This document shows, piece by piece, positions 1-7,715 of a DNA stretch of 64,000 nt. Position numbers and translations under genes: made by a program. Below the pieces are notes generated by a model. It did no database searches and was not told the DNA's origin. It worked only from the letters and a program-made list of their open reading frames with translations. The first letter of the stretch is position 1; each line of letters begins with the position of its first letter. The stretch is taken from assembly GCA_000209815.1 (NCBI GenBank), contig FP929036.1:2392035-2456034 (forward strand), written 5' to 3'. Source of the DNA: Butyrivibrio fibrisolvens 16/4. Lineage in GTDB: Bacteria > Bacillota > Clostridia > Lachnospirales > Lachnospiraceae.

Positions 1-13
1 CCGACTAACAAAA

Positions 14-31
14 GGGCGCCCTGCGGCGCCC
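14..31 (-). terminator. Rho-independent terminator
   Basis: GGGCGCC and GGCGCCC pair around a CTGC loop and, read on the minus strand, run into TTTTGTT. It closely resembles the hairpins at 306-322 and 1338-1353. It would end a minus-strand transcript crossing 32-300, but no convincing gene lies there, so it may be a second terminator for the Rpn gene. Confidence 0.55.
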
Positions 32-305
32 TTCACAATCTCATATATTAATTATTCTTTTGTTATTCTATCCCTATCTTTAAAGTCTTCATTGGCGTTC
101 TCACAATATTTGCCGATAAATGGAGTTTATTGCCAATTTTTACTATATAAACTCCAATTATCTGCAATTTTTTTGAGCAATTTGGATTTTCATTCTATTT
201 AATATATCAAATCTCCAATTATCCATCATTTTTCTTTAATAGTTGGAGTAAGCCGTTGTATAGCTATCAAAGAAATAGTAACCGTGCAAAATATATAAAC
301 AAAAA
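32..305. repeat. AT-rich non-coding stretch with repeated TGGAG boxes
   Basis: No convincing gene lies between the two terminators. The stretch is very AT-rich. It holds two imperfect direct repeats of about 30 bp (about 143-172 and 201-232) sharing CTCCAATTAT, and an inverted pair TGGAGTTTAT (121-130) / ATAAACTCCA (146-155) that can form a hairpin. A further TGGAG box lies near 243. Only a 23-codon ORF without a ribosome site is found on the minus strand. The origin is unknown; it could be decayed sequence or a regulatory region for something left of the window. Confidence 0.4.
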
Positions 306-322
306 GACGCCCATCGGGCGTC
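306..322 (-). terminator. Terminator of the Rpn-family gene
   Basis: GACGCCC, ATC loop, GGGCGTC, followed on the minus strand by TTTTTGTTT. It lies about 50 nt after the stop codon of the Rpn-type gene. Confidence 0.8.
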
Positions 323-372
323 CATTCTTAAATCCATAAATTAAAGCATCATATCATTTTCCTTACTACTCT

Positions 373-1245
373 CTATAGCATTGGCATATATTTACTAAAA
401 TCACCTTTATCAATACCTAATGCTTCCATTGCCTGTTCAGCAGAAAGTTCTAGATTATTCATAAGATTCTTGATATCGGTAACTTTACTTTCTTCCATGC
501 CTTCTTTTCTACCTTCTTCTAATCCCTGACTATGCCTATAGTCACCATATGCTTCTTTCAATTCTTCATCATTTAATAATGCAAACATATAATCTTCAAC
601 CTCCCGTCTATGTTCTGAAAGGTATCTTACCAATTTCCCCTGTTCTATACAGATACTAATAGTAGCTTGTATTGCTTTCTGTTTATCATTATTATACAAC
701 AGAAGCTGCTCTTTTAGAATAGTACAGAATGCTAGATATTCTCCAATTATGTCATCTCTATCATCATCCGCAAAGATTATATTCGCTCTCAAATCCACAG
801 GACCATCACCTCCAAAGAATTCATCTTTTAAAGATAATACCGATGGCTTATTTCCTTGCTTTCCCGCATAAAGCACATATAGCTCAGCTTTAGGAATAGA
901 TATCTTTGAATCAGAGTACAATCTAGCTTTCATTTCCGGCTTACTAAAAATGTATGACTGATATGTTTTTGAAAGATACAAAAGCAATCTCACAACTATA
1001 TTTACGCTCCATGTACTCTGAGCCTCCACTAATACAACCAATCGATCATTTGCTATAAATCCTAAATCATTATAAATGTCATTAGTAAGAGCATTTTCAA
1101 TTGTTATAATTTTCAAATTATCAGTGCCCATCTCTTTATCCTCAGGATGCAATGCCTGATACAACTGCAGTAAGTATTCCTTACTTTCATCCCCAAACAT
1201 GTGGGTAAACAAACTGTCTTTCACAGTAGGCTTTATTTTTTCCAT
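373..1245 (-). CDS. Rpn family recombination-promoting nuclease / putative transposase
   Basis: 290 residues, the usual size for the Rpn / PDDEXK_2 family, which are RecA-independent recombination-promoting DNases once annotated as transposases. The N-terminal third carries the PD-(D/E)xK nuclease core: D10 in VKDSLF, an NDLGF segment near residue 59 and VLVEAQST near residue 70, where E and Q sit in the expected metal-binding strand. The C-terminus holds the typical EEGRKEGMEE run (about residue 243). The start is supported by AAAGGAAG upstream. It has its own promoter with an operator-like palindrome at 1283-1311 and its own terminator. Family assignment is firm; the biological role (genome plasticity or defence) is inferred from the family only. 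Confidence 0.85.
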   Translation of the reverse strand: MEKIKPTVKDSLFTHMFGDESKEYLLQLYQALHPEDKEMGTDNLKIITIENALTNDIYNDLGFIANDRLVVLVEAQSTWSVNIVVRLLLYLSKTYQSYIFSKPEMKARLYSDSKISIPKAELYVLYAGKQGNKPSVLSLKDEFFGGDGPVDLRANIIFADDDRDDIIGEYLAFCTILKEQLLLYNNDKQKAIQATISICIEQGKLVRYLSEHRREVEDYMFALLNDEELKEAYGDYRHSQGLEEGRKEGMEESKVTDIKNLMNNLELSAEQAMEALGIDKGDFSKYMPML

Positions 1246-1282
1246 ATTTATTCTTCCTTTTATTAATATCTTCTTTCATAGT

Positions 1283-1311
1283 ATAATAATTCGCTATAGC
1301 GAATTTGTCAA
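1283..1311 (-). promoter_or_regulatory. Promoter of the Rpn gene with palindromic operator in the spacer
   Basis: On the minus strand TTGACA (1306-1311) and TATTAT (1283-1288) are separated by 17 nt. The spacer and flanks contain the perfect 18-bp palindrome AATTCGCTATAGCGAATT (1288-1305). A repressor bound there would block RNA polymerase. The neighbouring XRE protein is the obvious candidate binder, but this is inference. Confidence 0.75.
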
Positions 1312-1337
1312 CTGCTTATGGTTTTCTAAATAAAAAA

Positions 1338-1353
1338 GGCGCCTATCGGCGCC
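1338..1353 (-). terminator. Terminator of the XRE regulator gene
   Basis: GGCGCC, TATC loop, GGCGCC, followed on the minus strand by TTTTTTATTT, 16 nt after the regulator stop codon. Confidence 0.85.
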
Positions 1354-1368
1354 ATTAAAATATTTATA

Positions 1369-1842
1369 TCAATTATTGTTTATAGTTAGTATTCCCTGAA
1401 GATAAGATAACAAATACTTCTTATCTGATTTTGATAATGCATCCACCATATGAATAATGCTTTCAACATCATTATCAGAAGTTCCATCTTTTAATAAGGT
1501 GTTCGGAGAAACCCCTAATGCCTCTGATATTAAAAGGATTTTATCTATTCCAGGTACCTTTCCCTTATTCTTCCATTCACTGATTGTGCTTTCCGGAATA
1601 CCTGTCATCTTAGATAGCTGCTTCTGTGTTATTCCTTTTTCTTTTAATACTTTAAATATCTGATTATTCATAATTATCCGATCTCGGTTCCTAGCAGCAA
1701 CCTTTAACTGTTTTAACATAAAAGAAGATAACTCTGGACAATCCTCATCATATTCTATTGGTTTCTTTTTAGCCTCATCTAATTCCAAAGCAATTTCTTC
1801 TGGAGTTAATTCTGGTAAATTATCTGAGTAAACTGTTGCCAT
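1369..1842 (-). CDS. XRE-family helix-turn-helix regulator with acidic N-terminal extension
   Basis: 157 residues from the ATG at 1842, chosen because AAGAGAGA precedes it; a longer frame begins inside the upstream gene but has no ribosome site. Residues about 60-115 form an XRE/lambda-repressor-like HTH (ITQKQLSKMTGIPESTISEW, then ISEALGVSPNTLL). The first 55 residues are acidic and contain LTPEEIALELDEAKKKP and DEDCPELSSFML, a pattern that recalls short antitoxin N-termini; this is an impression, not a domain call. The gene follows ugd directly (1 nt gap) and precedes the Rpn gene. It could repress the Rpn promoter. Confidence 0.8.
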   Translation of the reverse strand: MATVYSDNLPELTPEEIALELDEAKKKPIEYDEDCPELSSFMLKQLKVAARNRDRIIMNNQIFKVLKEKGITQKQLSKMTGIPESTISEWKNKGKVPGIDKILLISEALGVSPNTLLKDGTSDNDVESIIHMVDALSKSDKKYLLSYLQGILTINNN

Positions 1843-1843
1843 A

Positions 1844-3082
1844 CTAATCTCTCTTAAATATATCTCTTGTATAAACCTTATCAATCACATCGTCAAGACA
1901 AGAATCATATCTATTGGCGATGATGCTATCGCTCATATCCTTAAACTTCTGTAAATCATTTACCACCAAGCTGCCAAAGAATGTATCTCCATCCTTAAGT
2001 GTTGGCTCGTAGATTACCACCGTAGCACCCTTGGCCTTGATTCGTTTCATAATACCTTGGATAGAGCTCTGACGGAAGTTGTCCGAATTTGATTTCATTG
2101 TAAGTCGGTACACACCAACTGTAACAGATTTCTCCTTTTCAGCATTCCATGTATTACCCTCAGAATATCCATAATAGCCAGCCTTCTGAAGCACTCTATC
2201 AGCGATGAAATCCTTACGAGTTCTGTTGCTTTCTACAATGGCTGACATCATATCCTGTGGTACATCCTTGTAGTTTGCAAGAAGCTGCTTTGTATCCTTA
2301 GGTAAGCAATATCCGCCATAACCAAATGAAGGATTATTGTAATGTGAGCCGATTCGTGGATCAAGGCAAACACCGTTGATAATCTGCTGAGTATCCAGCC
2401 CCTTCATCTCTGCATATGTGTCCAGCTCGTTAAAATAAGAAACTCTAAGAGCAAGATATGTATTAGCAAAAAGCTTAACAGCCTCCGCCTCAGTAAATCC
2501 CATATAAAGTGTATCGATATCCTCTTTGATGGCGCCCTCCTGAAGGAGTCCTGCAAATGTGTGGGCAGCCTTCACTAATCTCTCGTCATCCAAATCTGTA
2601 CCAACGATAATTCTTGATGGATAGAGATTATCATATAACGCCTTGCTCTCGCGAAGGAACTCTGGGCTGAAAAGAATATTTTTAGAACCAAACTTTTCTC
2701 TAACCGACTTTGTGTAGCCTACAGGGATTGTAGACTTGATAACCATTATGGCATTTGGATTGTACTTCATTACCAGCTCAATTACATTCTCCACAGCTGA
2801 TGTATCAAAATACTGTGTCTGGGAATCGTAATTTGTAGGAGCTGCAATAACTACAAACTCTGCATCTGTATATGCTTTCTTCGCATCCAAAGTAGCAACC
2901 AGATTTAATTCTTTTTCTGCAAGATACTTTTCGATATATTCATCCTGGATAGGAGAAATTCTTTTATTAATCTTTTCCACCTTTTCAGGAATAACATCAA
3001 CAGCGTGCACCTGGTGGTGCTGTGCTAATAATGTTGCTATTGAAAGTCCTACATATCCTGTACCTGCTACTGCAATTTTCAT
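1844..3082 (-). CDS. ugd: UDP-glucose 6-dehydrogenase
   Basis: 412 residues. Oxidises UDP-glucose twice with NAD to UDP-glucuronate, a precursor for acidic surface polysaccharide. The N-terminal Rossmann fold begins with [11 protein letters not shown] (residues 4-14), and the acidic D29 follows at the end of the second strand. The catalytic cysteine is C259 in [15 protein letters not shown]; the ESKALY segment near residue 145 is the conserved substrate loop. Short UDP-GlcDH of the single-domain-linker type common in Firmicutes. It lies 1 nt after the metallophosphoesterase gene in a four-gene minus-strand operon (DUF4422, phosphoesterase, ugd, XRE). GDP-mannose dehydrogenase is the alternative but less likely. 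Confidence 0.93.
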   Translation of the reverse strand: MKIAVAGTGYVGLSIATLLAQHHQVHAVDVIPEKVEKINKRISPIQDEYIEKYLAEKELNLVATLDAKKAYTDAEFVVIAAPTNYDSQTQYFDTSAVENVIELVMKYNPNAIMVIKSTIPVGYTKSVREKFGSKNILFSPEFLRESKALYDNLYPSRIIVGTDLDDERLVKAAHTFAGLLQEGAIKEDIDTLYMGFTEAEAVKLFANTYLALRVSYFNELDTYAEMKGLDTQQIINGVCLDPRIGSHYNNPSFGYGGYCLPKDTKQLLANYKDVPQDMMSAIVESNRTRKDFIADRVLQKAGYYGYSEGNTWNAEKEKSVTVGVYRLTMKSNSDNFRQSSIQGIMKRIKAKGATVVIYEPTLKDGDTFFGSLVVNDLQKFKDMSDSIIANRYDSCLDDVIDKVYTRDIFKRD

Positions 3083-3083
3083 T

Positions 3084-3940
3084 TTATTTATCCTCTTTAT
3101 CTCTATGTAATTTCACGCAAACAATCTCTCGTGGATTATTCCAACGAGGCACTCTGGCATCGCCTAATCCTGCATTAGATACCATTATAGAATTCTTATC
3201 CCAATATAAGCCGTGATAATACTTTGGGAAGAATGAAAAATCCGAACCAAGTAAACCACCTACAAATGGTAGCACTATCAGTCCTCCGTGAATATGCCCG
3301 GAAAATATCAAATCATATCCATACTCAGAAAAGTAATTGAACTTTGATGAGTCGTGACATAATAAAATATTAAAATAAGATAAATCAGCGTATCCAACTA
3401 CATCCCTAAGATTGGATATAGAATTCCGCCAGTCCAATCCGCTTATACGAATCTTTGCTCCGTCCTTTTCAATATCACAGGTCTCATTATCAAGAATCTT
3501 TACATCATTATCCAAGCACAACTCCTGAAACTCCTGATATGGAGCACCGCCATAAGGTCCCCAAGTATAGTACTCGTGATTACCAGTGACGTAATACATA
3601 GGAGCCACACCCACAAGGCCTTCGATAAGGTATTTAGCATTATCAATGGTGTGTTCTTCATCCACTATATCGCCTGTAAAAACAATCAAATCAGGATGAA
3701 GATTTTTATTTTCCTGATAAGCTGATCTTCTTTATCTCCAAATTCCTTGCAGTGGAAGTCGCTTATCTGAACAATCTTGTATCCATCAAATTCCTCTGGC
3801 AAGGAACTGGAATGAATATCATATTTAGTTACTTTCAAAGGACTGATAAATCCACATAACAGCATAACTATTATGAGAAGAATTATCTTAATCCATAAAT
3901 GTCTGTGTTTCTTTTTACTTTTACCATTTAAGTTAAGCAC
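3084..3940 (-). CDS. Membrane-anchored metallophosphoesterase (1-nt frameshift)
   Basis: Two frames form one 285-residue YkuE/YaeI-type calcineurin-like phosphoesterase. The first part has a basic start, one membrane helix (about 17-35) and the metal motif ISDFHC; the second has [24 protein letters not shown] and FSGHIHGG, which complete the dimetal site. The join is a T5 run at 3703-3707 (A5 on the coding strand); one extra A restores the reading [14 protein letters not shown]. Family members act outside the membrane on phospholipid or nucleotide-type phosphoesters, and lipid A-like or undecaprenyl-linked substrates are possible. The start overlaps the end of the DUF4422 gene by 8 nt, so they are coupled. 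I think the frameshift is an assembly error. Confidence 0.85.
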
Positions 3941-4760
3941 TCTTTGTATATTTTTTCCCGAAAAACTTTGCCTGAAGGAACCAATAGCCCTTCTTCACCC
4001 AGTTAATCTTTTCAGAGTACGCTGCTGTGGCTTCTGTCACAATCTTTCCCTCTGACTGCATCTTAAGAATCCATACGTTCATAAGAATCTCGCTGACACG
4101 TCCGAAAAGTCTGGCCTGGAAACTGCTGAGCCCAGTCACATCCACGCGCTCCTCCACCCCGGCAAGCAAAGCAAATAGCCACTGACTATATTCGTCAAAA
4201 AGCTCTTTTTTCATGATGCACATATTGTACATGCTACCGTTAGTGCGTGAGAAAATTGCATCCATATATTTTAAATCTTCTGGACAAACCTTTCCCATAA
4301 CCTCACGTGCCACATCCAAATGCATTCCATCCATTGTATGAGCATAGTGACTGTAAAGAGTCTCTATGAAATACTTGTTTCTCTTTGGGATAACGATATC
4401 CGCATCCAACATAAGATGCTCTATATCCTTTTGTGACAATACATTTAAGAAAGGCTCCTGGTCTGTACCAAGGCTTTTTTTATTAGCAAAAAAACGTCTG
4501 TAATGGCAAAGCCCCACAACATCCGCTTTAATATTTTTCCAAATATAGTAAGTAGCTGTAAGCTCGCAGTAGTATGGATTCTTCTGTGAGATATTCTCTC
4601 CAGCATCATCCCTGATGATATTACCTTCACGACCTGCTATACCTACATCGCTATATGAAATTGATTCTTTTCCCTGGGCGCCAACCTGTATCGGATAATA
4701 ACAAGGTATCTCCGGAAGCTGGCAAGGCTTATGTGTAGCTACAAATATTTTAATATCCAA
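3933..4760 (-). CDS. DUF4422 family putative glycosyltransferase
   Basis: 275 residues, full length for DUF4422. The diagnostic features are the start IKIFVATHKPCQLP, GREGNIIRDD near residue 43, ELTATYYIWKN near 66 and VGLCHYRRFF near 80, the signature of this family. Members lie in capsule and exopolysaccharide clusters and are thought to be glycosyltransferases; the reaction is not established. It is the first gene of the operon that continues with the phosphoesterase and ugd, which supports a polysaccharide role. No membrane helix is evident. The start is preceded by GGGAGACTAGAGC. Confidence 0.85.
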   Translation of the reverse strand: MDIKIFVATHKPCQLPEIPCYYPIQVGAQGKESISYSDVGIAGREGNIIRDDAGENISQKNPYYCELTATYYIWKNIKADVVGLCHYRRFFANKKSLGTDQEPFLNVLSQKDIEHLMLDADIVIPKRNKYFIETLYSHYAHTMDGMHLDVAREVMGKVCPEDLKYMDAIFSRTNGSMYNMCIMKKELFDEYSQWLFALLAGVEERVDVTGLSSFQARLFGRVSEILMNVWILKMQSEGKIVTEATAAYSEKINWVKKGYWFLQAKFFGKKYTKSA

Positions 4761-4779
4761 GCTCTAGTCTCCCATAAAA

Positions 4780-4808
4780 AAAGACGTCTACCTTAAATAG
4801 ACGTCTTT
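4780..4808 (-). terminator. Strong hairpin terminator
   Basis: AAAGACGTCTA and TAGACGTCTTT form an 11-bp stem with T-rich flanks on both sides. It lies 21 nt after the small membrane peptide gene and separates it from the DUF4422 operon. Confidence 0.85.
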
Positions 4809-4829
4809 ATTAATCATAATCGGATTGTA

Positions 4830-4967
4830 CTAATCCTCTTCGCCGTCCTCTTCGTCAACAATTGCTGCCGCAGCACCTGAAACCGCAGACACTACTGCAA
4901 TAACTGCAACAATGACAACTAACAATATTAATGCAAAAAAGAAAATTAAAAAACCGCCTTCAGTCAT
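4830..4967 (-). CDS. 45-residue single-pass membrane peptide
   Basis: A short gene not reported by a length-limited ORF search. ATG at 4967 is preceded by AGGAGGGTTTAAT, an excellent ribosome site, and the stop is followed by a strong terminator, so this is a complete transcription unit. The product starts MTEGGFLIFFFALILLVV, has one hydrophobic helix (about residues 6-30), an Ala-rich stretch and the acidic tail DEEDGEED. Orientation is probably N-out or a small regulatory micropeptide; no family recognised. The neighbours are polysaccharide genes but the function is unknown. Confidence 0.75.
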   Translation of the reverse strand: MTEGGFLIFFFALILLVVIVAVIAVVSAVSGAAAAIVDEEDGEED

Positions 4968-5027
4968 ATTAAACCCTCCTTCTCACGTTTCTAATTATAT
5001 ATCTTTTCTTATGTAAAATCAAATAGA

Positions 5028-5050
5028 GGGCAAACCTTTTGGATTCGCCC
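5028..5050 (-). terminator. Terminator of the GT2 gene
   Basis: GGGC(AAA)CC, TTTT loop, GG(ATTC)GCCC, with T-rich sequence on the minus-strand side. It lies just after the stop of the glycosyltransferase at 5074. Confidence 0.5.
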
Positions 5051-5073
5051 CTGCTTTAATCAATTGTAATCTA

Positions 5074-6161
5074 TTATCTAATCTGTTTTGCCCTGTTAAA
5101 CACACCTGGGAAATGTCGCTTGGTGTACTGCATCAATCTGGCCCTGCGAAGAGCAGTACCAAACATTCCCTCTGTAAGCGGTTTGTACAAAAGCTTGATA
5201 GTCTTGGAACCCTCAGGAAGATATTTCTTCAATTCCTGATAGATATCTGTCTCAGCCTCTTTCTTGCACCACTTCAGTATATCATCACTCTTTACTCCAC
5301 TCTCAAGCTGACGCACAAGTGCAGACTGAAAACTTCTAAAATACTCCTTTGACAAAATTCCAAGAGCCTCAAAATCGCAGGTTTTCCATCCCTGTTGCTG
5401 ATCAAAAATCCTCTGAACTCTGGTCTTTTGAAGCTCAAAATAATCTTTAATATCGCCGCCAGTCAGACGAATCTGGCCCTGATTGCGATAGTGATAAAGC
5501 ACATCATTTAATATGGTCATTGATGATGTGTAATCAAGGAAATCGCAATTAAACAGAATATCCTCTACATGCTTAATCTTCTGGAAGCTAAGATTATTAT
5601 CCTTGATGATGCTGGCCTTGTAGCATTTGTTCCAAGGATAGCCAAGCATGGTAACCTCTTCCATCTGCATAGCAACCTTATGAATAATGACAGGGTCGTT
5701 TGTGGTAAGCATGTCATCATCAAAATCCAGCATCTCCAGATTAATCTTTTTGTATATTCCACTTTACCCGATTCGTAATTACGATAATCCTCTGTAAAGC
5801 TATATATCAAAACATCCACTGGATTTCTCTTTAATGCTGCTGCACAAACCCTTAGAAGATTCTTCTCGTACAAATCATCCGGATCCAAAAACAAAATATA
5901 ATCCCCGGTAGCCTGCTCAATGCCTGTATTTCTCGCTGCAGAAACCCCCTTATTTTCCTCGTGCCTAATATACATAAATCTATCATCACGATTCACAAAG
6001 CTACGAGCAATAGCCCCCGAATTATCCGGTGAACAATCGTCCACAATAATAACTTCGAAATTGTCGTAGGATTGCATCATAAGACAGCCCAAAGCATCCC
6101 CAATATATTCGCCCACTCCGTATGTAGGCATTATCACGGAAAATTTAATTTCGTCGCTCAT
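5074..6161 (-). CDS. Family 2 glycosyltransferase (1-nt frameshift)
   Basis: Together 362 residues. The N-terminal frame is a textbook GT-A fold: FSVIMPTYGVGEYI, VIIVDDCSPDNSG (about 36-48), NKGVSAARNTGIE and FLDPDDLYEK with the DxD-type metal motif. The C-terminal frame continues with GYPWNKCYKASII, typical of WcaA/EpsJ-like enzymes, and ends in a basic helix. The frames join at the T5 run 5747-5751; adding one A to the coding-strand A5 gives VEYTKKINLEMLDFD. No Shine-Dalgarno is present; a promoter sits so close that a leaderless mRNA is predicted. It probably adds a hexose to a surface glycan; donor and acceptor are unknown. Confidence 0.85.
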
Positions 6162-6167
6162 AAGTTT

Positions 6168-6196
6168 ATGATAACAAAAAACACTTGGACTGTAAA
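6168..6196 (-). promoter_or_regulatory. Promoter giving a predicted leaderless GT2 mRNA
   Basis: Minus strand TTTACA (6191-6196), 17-nt spacer, TATCAT (6168-6173), then only 6 nt to the ATG at 6161. No ribosome site is present. Confidence 0.6.
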
Positions 6197-6226
6197 ATCT
6201 AAGCCTAACAAGCTTCGCTTACTTGA

Positions 6227-6256
6227 TTGTCTATTCCATCACTAATATGCTAAAAT
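6227..6256 (+). promoter_or_regulatory. Promoter giving a predicted leaderless vanZ-like mRNA
   Basis: TTGTCT (6227-6232), 18-nt spacer, TAAAAT (6251-6256), then 7 nt to the ATG at 6264; no Shine-Dalgarno. It is divergent from the GT2 promoter within the same 100-bp gap. Confidence 0.55.
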
Positions 6257-6263
6257 ACACCAT

Positions 6264-6707
6264 ATGAAAAAGAAGAAAATTTTACTATGTATTTTAATTG
6301 TGGCCTGGCTTTGTGTGATATGGGGTCACAGCTTGCAGCCTGCTGTCGAATCGGAATTCGAAAGTGCGAAATGGTTGGAAGTTATTTCAAAATTTATTCC
6401 AGTAGTTACCAATGATGATCAGGGAATGTTTCTTGTTAGAAAGGCCGCTCATTTTACAGAGTATGCAATCCTTGGAGTGCTTCTCGCACTGGAGCTTGCA
6501 AATTATGTAAAGGGATGGCTTAGAAGATTTGTGGAGCCTTTGGCATTCGCCCTTTCTGCAGCATTCATTGATGAGACAATCCAGCTTTTTGTAGAGGGTC
6601 GATCTGGCCAGATAGTTGATGTTTGGATTGATTTATCTGGGGCAGCTCTTGGTATTTTAATCACACTTGCTATTATTGGAAATCGCAGAGGAAGACGAGC
6701 ATATTAA
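6264..6707 (+). CDS. VanZ-like family membrane protein
   Basis: 147 residues with four predicted membrane helices (about 4-20, 68-84, 93-110 and 122-140). VanZ-family signatures are visible: VRKAAHFTEYAILG (RK..H..EY), IDETIQLFVEGRSGQ (DE..Q....R.G) and VDVWIDLSGAALG (D...N/D..G). Plasmid VanZ gives low-level teicoplanin resistance; chromosomal homologues are widespread and their role is not settled. It begins without a ribosome site 7 nt after a -10 box. The stop is followed by the carbamate kinase start 13 nt later, so the two are probably cotranscribed. Confidence 0.85.
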   Translation: MKKKKILLCILIVAWLCVIWGHSLQPAVESEFESAKWLEVISKFIPVVTNDDQGMFLVRKAAHFTEYAILGVLLALELANYVKGWLRRFVEPLAFALSAAFIDETIQLFVEGRSGQIVDVWIDLSGAALGILITLAIIGNRRGRRAY

Positions 6708-6720
6708 AGGGAGGCATAAT

Positions 6721-7653
6721 ATGAGCAAAAAGAGAATAGTTATTGCACTTGGACATGACGCACTTGGCACCACAGTGCTGGAGCAGTGGAACGCTACAAA
6801 ACGCACAGCAGTGGCAGTGGCAGAATTTATCGGGCAGGATTATCAGGTGGTCATCACCCACAGCAACGGTCCACAGGTAGGTATGATTCACACAGCACTT
6901 TCAGAGTTCTATCACAACCATCCAGATTACACACCTACACCTATGTCGGTTTGTTCTGCAATGAGCCAAGGTTACATCGGTTACGACCTTCAGCAGGCTA
7001 TTCGTTCTGAGCTTGTAGGCCGCGGCATTTACAAGCCAGTTTCTACAGTCCTTACACAGGTTACTGTTGATCCTTATGATGAGGCTTTCTACAAGCCTAC
7101 TAAAATTATCGGACGAGTTCTTACAGCCGAAGAGGCTGAGCTTGAAGAGGCAAAGGGCAATCACACAGTTAAGGTAGACGGTGGATTCCGTCGAATCGTT
7201 GCTGCTCCAAAGCCTATAGAAATTGTAGAGATTGATGCCATCAAGGCACTTTGTGATGCAGATCAGGTTGTTATCGCTGCAGGCGGTGGCGGTATTCCAG
7301 TACTCACCCAGGACAACAAATTAAAGGGCGCATCTGCAGTAGTTGAAAAGGATACAGCAGCCGGACTTCTTGCTTCAGAACTTGATGCAGATATGCTTGT
7401 CATCCTTACATCAGTTACAAAGGTTTGCAAGAACTTTGGTCAGCCAGATGAAGAGCCTCTCGACTATATCTCAGTTGCAGATGCTAAAAAGATGCTTGAG
7501 GCCGGTGAATTCGGTGCTACAGATATGGCACCAAAAATTCAGGCAGCCATTGATTACATTGGCGATTCCGCAATCAGAAAAGTACTTATCACAAAGCTTT
7601 CAGATGCAGGAAACGCTGTAGGTGGTCAGACAGGCACTATGATTGGAAAGTAG
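6721..7653 (+). CDS. arcC: Carbamate kinase
   Basis: 310 residues from the ATG at 6721, preceded by GGGAGGCATAAT; a longer frame running back into the VanZ-like gene lacks a ribosome site. The amino-acid-kinase fold is clear: VVITHSNGPQVG (about 44-55), AGGGGIPV, KDTAAGLLASELDADMLVIL, and GSMAPK-like ATDMAPKIQAA. It transfers phosphate between carbamoyl phosphate and ADP, giving ATP in arginine or allantoin/agmatine breakdown. It is unusual in that the N-terminal ALGGNAL motif reads ALGHDALG. No arginine deiminase or carbamoyltransferase lies in the window, so the source of carbamoyl phosphate is not visible. Confidence 0.92.
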   Translation: MSKKRIVIALGHDALGTTVLEQWNATKRTAVAVAEFIGQDYQVVITHSNGPQVGMIHTALSEFYHNHPDYTPTPMSVCSAMSQGYIGYDLQQAIRSELVGRGIYKPVSTVLTQVTVDPYDEAFYKPTKIIGRVLTAEEAELEEAKGNHTVKVDGGFRRIVAAPKPIEIVEIDAIKALCDADQVVIAAGGGGIPVLTQDNKLKGASAVVEKDTAAGLLASELDADMLVILTSVTKVCKNFGQPDEEPLDYISVADAKKMLEAGEFGATDMAPKIQAAIDYIGDSAIRKVLITKLSDAGNAVGGQTGTMIGK

Positions 7654-7659
7654 TAAAAA

Positions 7660-7691
7660 GAAGGAAGCCCCAAACTAAAGGGACTTCCTTC
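7660..7691. terminator. Bidirectional terminator between arcC and htrA
   Basis: GAAGGAAGCCCC / GGGACTTCCTTC stem with AAACTAAA loop. T-rich sequence follows on the plus side (TAATTTTATT) and on the minus side (TTTTTACT). It serves two convergent genes. Confidence 0.8.
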
Positions 7692-7715
7692 TAATTTTAT
7701 TAAGCTTATTTGCTA

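Noticed and set aside
3700-3710. Programmed frameshifting at A5 runs
   Set aside because: A5 is too short for slippage, no stimulatory structures follow, and unrelated housekeeping genes are affected in both directions.
6200-6230. Another copy of the leader element before the GT2 gene (CCTAACAAGC)
   Set aside because: Only the P2 arm is similar, the partner arm and A/GUA loop are absent, and the GT2 promoter overlaps it.
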